From Pseudomonadota bacterium (GTDB lineage Bacteria; Myxococcota_A; Polyangia; Haliangiales; Haliangiaceae), in contig JAEYYV010000101.1 of the NCBI GenBank assembly GCA_023428295.1, positions 1 to 28,358 on the forward strand: DNA of 28,358 nt, in the 5' to 3' direction. Positions 14,899-23,800 of the stretch are shown here, piece by piece. Each line of letters starts with the position of its first letter. Positions within the stretch are counted from its first letter, which is position 1. The notes beneath the pieces are model-generated. The model was not told the origin of the DNA, made no database searches, and saw only the letters and a program-made list of their open reading frames with translations. The position numbers and the translations under genes were made by a program.

Positions 14899-17800
14899 AT
14901 GGCTGACTTCGCGAACCTCCTCGCCGTCCTCGAGAACGATCCAGATGACGCCCAGGCACGCGATGCACTCGCATCCGCAGCACGGGCCACCCCACCCAAT
15001 GTCCGCGTGGACAAGCTCGCGGCGACTCGCAAGCTGCTCGCCCAACGCGGGCGGCCCGACGCCGTCGTGCAGCTCATCGACATCGAGCTCGGCGCGCTGA
15101 CGCCGCAAGAGCCCGGCGCGGTCGACCGCCGCGTCGACTTGCTGCTCGAGAAGGGGATGATCCTCGACGGTGAGTTGCTCGACGTTCCCGCGGCGCGCGC
15201 GGCGTTTGACGCAGTGCTCGAGGCACGCCCGGACGACTCGATGGCCAAAGAGGCGATCGAGGAGCTCGATGTCGCGCAGAAGAACTGGAAGAAGTTCGCC
15301 GAGAAGTACGTCAAGGAAGCCAGCGGCTCCACGGATCGCAGCCTCGCCACCGGCCTCTACGCGTCCGCCGCCGAGGCGTACGTTCGCTTCGCGCCGGATG
15401 CGCCCGAGGCAGAGCAGTACCTGCGCAAGTCGCTCGAGGTGGATCCCAAGAACGGCAAGGCCGCGTTCCATCTCGCGCGGCACCTGCGGCGCCAGCAGCG
15501 CTGGCCAGAGCTCGCGAAGCTACTCGACGAGCGCGCCGACGTGGCCGCCACCGTCGAGGAGAAGGTCACGGCGCTCAACAGCCTCGCCGAGGTCGCGCGG
15601 TCTCACCTGAACGACGCTGCGCGCGCGGATGCCGCGGTGAAGCGCGTGCTGGTGCTCGATCCGTCGCAGCCGCAAGCGCTGCGCGCTGTCACCGATGCGC
15701 TCGCGAGCGCGGGTGATTGGCCCGCGCTGGTCGCCGCTTATCAGAGCGCCATCAAGGCGCGCCGCGACGGCGAAGACCTCGGCATGTTGCTCCAGGTCGC
15801 GATGCTGCTGTGGAAGCACATCGGCGATCTCGATCAGGCCGAGGAGTACTTCCGTCGCGTGCGCAAGATCGATCCGGCGCACCCCGCCGCGATCGACTTC
15901 TATCGCGAGTACTATCCGAAGAGGGGCGAGAACCAGAAGCTGCTCGCGCTCCTGCGCCAGGTCGAGAAGCAGGTGCGGCCGCGTCCGGACAGCGGTGATC
16001 AGAGCGGCGCGATCGCCGCAGGCGGGCGCTCGATCTCCGTCGAGATCGCGCAGCTCGCCGAAGCGCAGAACAACCCCGAGAAGGCGATCGAAGCGTGGAA
16101 GCAACACCTCCGCGCGGATCCCTCGTCTCACGAAGCCCGCGCGGCGCTCGCGCGTCTGTATCGCAGGACCGAGAAGTGGAACGCGCTCCTCGATCTCATG
16201 AAGGAAGAGGTCGAGCGACTGCCGGAGGGCGACGTGGCAGGCCGGGTCGATCGCTTGCACCAGGTCGTCGAGATCTATCGCGACAAGCTGCGGCTCGACG
16301 TGATGGTGATCAACACCTACAACGCGATCCTCAAGATCGATCCGGACAACAAGCGCGCCGCCGACGAGCTGGCCGCCAAGTTTCGCGCGCTCGGCCGATG
16401 GAACGACCTCATCGCCGTGCTCACGCGCAAGAGCGAGTCGCCCGGCGTCTCCGACGACGAACGCATCGCCGTACTGCGCGAGATCGCCGATCTGTGGTCG
16501 GAGCGCTTCGGCAACTTCGCGAACGCGGTGCGTCCGCTCGAGCGCATCGTCGAGATCGCGCCGCGCACGCCGATCAGCGGCGACGCGCTCGCGAAGCTCA
16601 AAGAGATCTACACGAAGCGCCGCCAGTGGCGCGCGCTGATCGATGTCCTCGGGCGCGAGGCCAACGAGCTCGGGCCCGACGAGAAACGCGCGAAGCAAGC
16701 CGAGATGGCGCGCCTCGCAGCAGAGCGCCTCGGTGACTCGCGCCTCGCGATCGAGATCTACAACACGATCCTCGTCGACGCGGGACCCGATCATCCGGAG
16801 ACACTCGTCGCGCTCGCGAGCCTGTACGAGCGCGAGAAGCGCTTCGTGGCGCTCGCCGAGATTCTCGAGCGCCAGATCGCCGCGCTGACGGAGCAGAACA
16901 AGACCAAGGAGTCGATCGCGCTGCTCGAGAAGCTCGGGCAGGTCTACGCGGATCGCCTCGGCTCCGCGCAGGTCGCCGCCGAGCAGTGGAAGCGCATCCT
17001 CGATCTCGAGCCCAATCACGCCAAGGCGCTGCGCACGCTGCGCGAGCTCTACGCCACCGCCGGTGACTTCGCGGGGCTCGAGCAGCTCTACGCGCGCCTG
17101 GGCCAGCAAGAGGAGCTCGTCGATGCGCTGCTCGGCATCGCCGATCGCCTCGACGACAGGACGCGCCGGTTGCCGCTCGTCGAGCGCGCCGCGCAGCTCG
17201 CGCAAGAGCGCGCGGACAACGCCAAAGACGCGCAGGTCGCGCCTGCCACCGAGCGTGCGCGGCAGGTGTGGGAGCGCGTGCTCGCCGTGGATCCGCAGAA
17301 CCAGCGCGCCGCGAAGGCGCTGACGCCGATCTACACGAAGCAGGAGAAGTGGGCTCGTCTCATCACGATGTACGAGATCGAGCTCGCCGCAGCGCCCGAC
17401 ACGGCTGCGCGCCTCGCCAAGATCGCGCAGATCCGCCAGCTCTGCGAGCAGCGCCTCGCGTCGCGCACCCTCGCGTTCGCGTGGACACTGCGCGCGTACG
17501 AGCTCGATCCGTCCAGCGAGGCATTGTTCACCGACGTGCTCCGCCTCGCCAGCGAGCCCGAGCAATGGCGCGACGTCGCCGCGGCGTTTGATCGCAAGCT
17601 CGACGAACGTCGCGCGCGCAGCGCCGCCGAAGGCGGTGCGGAGGTAGATCGCAAGCTCGACGAACGTCGCGCGCGCAGCGCCGCCGAAGGCGCCAGTATC
17701 GACGACGCGATGAAGCTGCGCATGCTGCGCGAGCTCGCGAAGATCGCCTCGCGGCGCCTCGCGGATCCCGAGCGCGCGCGCGCGTACCACCGCCAGGTGA

Positions 17801-20800
17801 CCGCGCTGGCGCCCGACGATCGCGAAGCCGAGCAGCACCTCGAAGAGCTCGCGATCCAGCTCGCTGACTGGCAGGACCTGCTCGCGTCGTATCGGCGCCG
17901 TGCCGCGCGCGAGAAAGATCCGAGCGAGCGCACGTCGCTGCTCCTCGAGATCGCGTCGCTACAGGAAGAGCGGCTCGCCGATCTCGATGGTGCCGCCGCC
18001 ACGTATCGCGAGGCGCTGCAGGTCACGCCGACCCAGATCCGCGCGATGCGCTCGCTCGCTCGCATCGAAGAAGCGCGCGGGGACGGCGAAGCGGTCGCCG
18101 AAGTGCTCGCGATGGAGCTCGAGCACACGAGCGATCCGCAGGCGCGGTTCGACATGCTCATGCGCCTCGCCAAGCTCGAGGAAGAGGGCAACGAGCGCTT
18201 CGCGAACGCACTCGACTACTACAAGCAAGCGCTCGCGATTCCCGGTCCGGGCAACGCGGTTCGTCCGGCCGCGGTGACCGCGCTCGTGCGCTATATCCTC
18301 GCCGACGGTCCCGCGAGCAAGCTGCCGCCCGTGGAGCGCGTGGCGACGGCGCGCGCGATCCTCCCGCACCTCGTGGCCGCGAGGAACGTGGGCGTGCAAG
18401 CGCTCGCGCTCGAGGTGATCCGCAACGGCGCCGAGACCACCGCGAACGAGCGGCTCGAGCTCGACCGCCAGCTGATGCGCCTCTATCACGTCGACCTTGG
18501 CGATCCGGCCGCGGCGTGGCAATCGGGCCTTCACGTGATCGAGGCAGACCCCGCCGACGGCGAGGTTCGCAACGCGCTCGGCGCGCTGGCCGGTCAGCTG
18601 GGTCGCGATGGGGAGTGGGCGCAACAACTCGGCAAGGCGCTCGCGACGCTGCGCTCGCGGAACGCGACGCCGGCGGAGATCCGGGCCGTGGCCACGGAGC
18701 TCGCGCTGGTGGCGGGACCGCGTCTCGGCGATGCGCCGACGGCGGAGCGCGCGTGGCTCACGGTGCTCGAGGTCGAGCCCGATGCGCCGGATGCGTACGA
18801 TGCGCTGGCGAACGCGTACCGCATCGAGCAGCGCTACAGCGATCTGCGCGCGCTCCTCGAGCGGCGCGCCGGCGTGACGCTCGACGATCGCGCGCGCCTC
18901 GCGTCGCTGCTCGAGATCGCGACGCTCGACGAGGACGTGCTGAACCAGCCCGCCCACGCGGCGGAGGCACATCGCCGCGTGCTCGCGCTCGATCCGAGCT
19001 ACATGGCGAGCTACACGGCGCTCGATCGCCTGTACACGAACGCCGAGCAGTGGACGGAGCTCGAGGAGCTGCTCGCGCGCCAAGCCGATTACATCGCGAC
19101 CGGCCCCGCAGCGCGTGGCGTCGTGGCGATCAGCCCGACCGGCGGCGTGGTCACCACGGGCGACACCGTCGAGCTCTTGTATCGGCGCGCGGATCTGTTC
19201 GCGCACAAGCTCGGCGATCCGAGCCGCGCGGTCGATCTGCTCGAGGACGTGGTCAATCGCCGCAAGGGACACGCCGACGGGCGCGAGCTGCTCGAGGAGC
19301 TGCTCGCCACCAAGGACGTCGCGCAGCGTGTCGCGCGCATCCTCGAGCCGCTCTACGAGAGCGAGAAGCTGTGGAAGGATCTCGTCGGCGTCCTGCGCGT
19401 CCAGTACGAGAAATCGTCGGGCACCGAGTCCGTCGAGCTGCTCTCGCGCATCGCGACGATCGAGGAGGCCGAGCTGTCGGGCGCACCCAAGGCGTTCGAC
19501 GCGTGGCTCGCCGTTCTCCAGCTCGATCCCACGCACGAGCGCGCGCGCCAGGAGCTGTCCCGTCTCGCGCAGTCGCTCGGCCGGTGGCCCGAAGCAACCG
19601 CCGCGCTCGAGGCCGCGGCGAACGCCGCACCCGAGGGCGACGTCGTCACGCGCGCCGCGCTGCTCGGCGAGCTCGCCGCGTACTACGACACGCAGCTCGG
19701 CGATGCGCCGCGCGCGATCGAGTCGTACCGGCGCTGGCTCGAGGTGGATCCGTCCAACCCGACCACCGTGCGCCGGTCCACGACGGCGCTCGCTCGCTTG
19801 TACGAGGAGGGCAAGGCATGGTCCGAGCTCCGCGCGATCACGCGCAAACAAGCCGAGTGGGCCGAGGAGGCAGGCGAGCGCCGGGCGCTGCTCGCTCGCG
19901 TCGCCGCGCTCGAGGAAGAGAAGCTCGGCGACAAGGCCGCCGCGATCGCGACGTGGGCCGAGCTGCTCGACGATCAGCCCACCGACGCCGGCGCGCTCGA
20001 CGCGCTCGAGCGGCTCTACGAGGCGAGCGAGAAGTGGCGCGAGCTGATCGACATCCTGCGCCGCAAGCTCGATCACGCGGAGGCCGTGGAGGCAACGCAG
20101 CTCCTCGGGCGCATCGCCGAGATCCACGAGGTCATGCTCGAGGAGCCCGACGACGCGATCGCGGCACACCTCGAGATCATCGATCGCGATGGTAGCGATC
20201 AGCGCGCGCTGTCCGAGCTCGCGCGTCTCTATCGCGAGGCCGAGCGCTGGTCGGATCTGCTCGAAGTGCTCGAGCGGCAAGCCGCGCTCGATCCCTCGCG
20301 CCGCGTGGAGCTGAACGTCGAGACGGCGCGCCTGTTGCGCGGTCCGCTCGCGCGCCCCTACGCTGCGCTCGATCGCTGGAAGCTCGTCCTCGACGAGGAG
20401 CCGGACAACGCGCACGCGATCGCCGCGGTCGAGGCATCGCTGCAAGACACCGATCAACGCATCATCGCCGCTGACATCCTGCGTCCGATCTACGACGGCA
20501 CGGGGCAACACGAGCGCCTCGCCGCGCTGCAGCTGCGCGCGGCGGAGTGGACCAATGACCCGGGCGTCAAGCTGCGCGCGCTCGGCGAGGTCGTCCGCCT
20601 CCGCGAGTACATGCTCGACGACAAAGCGGGCGCGTTCGACGTGCAGCTCCAAGCGCTTCGTCATGCGGCGACCGAGCCCGAGCTCCCGCAGATCGTCGCC
20701 GAGGTGGAGCGCCTGTCCGGCGAGCTCGGCCGCGAGGCCGACCTGATCGATGCGTACCGCGATGTCGCGCCCGACGTCCTCGACTCGGAGATCCAGCGCC

Positions 20801-23800
20801 GCCTGTATCTCGACGTCGCGGACCTCTCGCGCGCCGTGCGTCGCGATCTGAACCTCGCGAGCGAGTACTACCTGAAGGTGCTGGACACCCAGCACGACGA
20901 CCCGCGCGCGCTCGCCGCGCTCGAGAACATCTATCGCGAGGTCGGGGACACCGAGAAGCTCGTGCAGATCCTCCTGCGCCAGGCGGACTCGTCGGCAGCC
21001 GACGTCGAGGATCGTGTGGCCGCGCTCGTCGAAGCCGCGGGCTTGTACATCACGCTCGATCGTCCGGAGGATGCGATCGGTACGTGGGAGCAAGTGCTCG
21101 CCCTCGCGCCCGAGCGACGCGATGCCGTGGACGCGCTCGAGGCCCTGTACCGCGAGGAGGGCAGGTGGCCCGACGTGGTCGATCTGTACGAGCGCCGCCT
21201 CGGCTTCGCGACGTCCGTCGAAGAGGCCGTGAACCTGCGCGTCCAGCTCGGCGAGATCCACGAGAAGCACCTCCACGACGTGGAAGCCGCGATCGATAAC
21301 TACTCCGCCGCGCTGTCCGGCGACGCGCGCAACGAGAAGGCGCTGTCGTCCGTCGAGCGCTTCTTGAAGGATCCCGATCTGCGTGCGCTCGCCGCCGAAG
21401 TGCTCGAGCCGATCTATATCGGTCAACAGCGCTGGTCGGATCTGATCCGGGTCTACGAGGCGCGCCTCGAAGGCACGAGCGATCCCGCCGAGCGCCTGAA
21501 GATCACGCGCTTCGTCGCGCGCCTCTACGAGGAGCAGCTCGAGGACTTCGAGAACGCGAGCAAGTGGTTCGCCCGACTGTTCCGCGAGTCTCCCGACGAC
21601 TCGACGATTCGCGATCAGCTGCAGCGCCTCGCGTCGATGATCGACAACTGGGGCTTTGTCGCGCAGACGTACCAGCAGTACCTCGACGCGGAGACGGGCG
21701 AGTCCGAGGACCTTCGCGAGATCGCGATCGCGGCCGCGGCCATCTACGACCGCCGCCTCCAGAACGTCGACGCGGCGTATACCGCGTATCGCCGCGCGCT
21801 CGCGGTCCAGATCGATGGGGCCATCCCCGACGAGCGCGAGATCATTCGCCGTCTCGAGGAGCTCCTCGGCCGCGCGCAGAAGTGGCCCGAGCTCGTCCAG
21901 ATCTACGAGGACGAGATCGCTCGCGCCGACGACGATCTGCGTCGCGACGTCTCGATCAAGCGCGCCCGCCTCGTCGAGGACGGCCTCGGCGATGCCGGTC
22001 GTGCGATCGAAGGCTGGCGCGAGGTGGTACTGCAGACCGAGGGCGGCGGTTCGCCTGCCGTGGAGCACGCGTACCACGAAGCCGTGGGCGAGCTCGAGCG
22101 TCTGTACCGCTCGCGCGAGCAGTGGCGTGACCTCGTGGATCTCTTCGAAGCGCGTCTGTCGCGCTCGCAAGAGCCGCAAGAGACGGCCGAGCTGCGCCTG
22201 CGCTTGGCCCAGCTCCTCGAGGTCGAGATCAAAGACTTCGCGGCCGCGATCGATCAGCACGAGCACGTGATCGCCGAGGGCGCGGCGTGGGAGCGCGCCG
22301 TCAGCTCGCTCGAGCTCCTGGTCCAGCACGAGGAGCACCGCGAGCGCATCTTCGAGCTCCTCGAGCCCGTGTATCGCGAGCAAGATTGGTGGCAGAAGCT
22401 CGTGGTCATCCTCGACGCGAAGCTCGACTTCGTGCGCGATCCGATCGACCAGATCACCACGCTCCACGAGATCGCGCAGATCCACGAGGAGCGCGGTGGC
22501 GCGCTCGATCTCGCGCTTCACTCGCTCGCGCGTGCGTGGCGCATCGACGTCGCTGACGAGGACAGCCTTCTCCGCCTGCTCAACCTCGCGGCCAAGCTCG
22601 GCGCGTGGGACGCCGCGGTGGGCACGCTCGAAGAGGGCGCGGCGACCGCCTCGAACGGGGACCTCGCGGGTTCGCTATGGGCGCGCGCCGCCGAGATCCA
22701 CGAGACCCAGCGCGGCGACAACAAGTCCGCGATCCGCGCGTGGCGCAAGGTGGAGCAAGCACGACCTGACGATCTCGTGGCGCTCGGCGCGCTCGATCGG
22801 CTCCTCGCGCTCGAAGGTCGCGTGCAAGAGCTCGTCAAGGTCGTCGAGCGTCGCGCCGAGCTGTCCGAGGACACCGGGGTGCGGCTCGTGCTGCTCCACC
22901 GCGTGGCGGCGCTCTACGACGAGGTGCTGCAGGAACCTACGGCCGCGATCCAGGCATATCGCAACGTGCTGTCCGTCGACGACTCCGACCTGTCCGCGCT
23001 CGACGCGCTCGAGCGGCTCTACGGTCAAGCACAGGATGGCCGCGAGCTCGCGACCATCCTCGAGCGCAAGATCGAGCTGACCACGGATGTCACGGCCCGC
23101 CAGCAGCTGCGTCACGCGGCGGCGCGCGTGTACGAGACGCAGCTCGAGGACATCTATCAAGCGATCGACAAGCTCGTCGCGATCACCGACGACGATGCGG
23201 GCGAGCCGACCGCGCTCGCCGAGCTCGACCGCATCTATCGCAAGCAGAAGATGTGGCCCGAGCTGCTCGATGTCGTCGACAAGCGCGCGATCCTCGCGAC
23301 CGGCGTGCAAGAGCGTGCGGACCTCGCGTTCCGCGCGGCGCACATCGTCGAGGTCGAGCTCACCGATCCCGAGGCGGCCATCCCGCGCTATGGCGCGGTG
23401 CTGCAAGTGCTGCCCTCGCACGGAGCCGCGCGCAACGCGTTGCAGGTGCTGATGGGCAACGAGGATCACGTGGCGGCGACGTCGGCGATCCTCGAGCGCG
23501 TGTACCGCGCGGAGCGCGACGCAGCGGGACTCGCGCGCGTGTACGAGCGCCGGCTCGCGGTGCCGTCCGACGATCCGAGTGCGCAGCTCGCGGACTGGGC
23601 AGCGCTCGCCGACGTCCACGAGAACCTGGCGAACAACCCGGTCGAGGCGTTCAGCGTGTGGTCGCGTGCGATCCAAGCGACGCCCGAGAACGCGGATCAC
23701 CTGCAGCCGCTCCTTCGTCTCGCCGAGGGCAACGCGTCGCTGTGGCCGGAGCTGGCGACGCGCCTAGAGCGCTTGCTGCAAGAGTCCCTGCCGATGGACG

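Noticed and set aside
12914..15100. 728-codon plus-strand frame across the ABC gene and the divergent promoter region
   Set aside because: It overlaps a complete ABC transporter gene on the other strand and the start of the TPR gene; its sequence has no domain and typical shadow composition.
17959..22521. 1,520-codon open frame antisense to the giant TPR gene
   Set aside because: High-GC codon use in the real gene removes stop codons from one antisense frame. The predicted product is Arg/Glu/Leu-rich without any recognisable domain.
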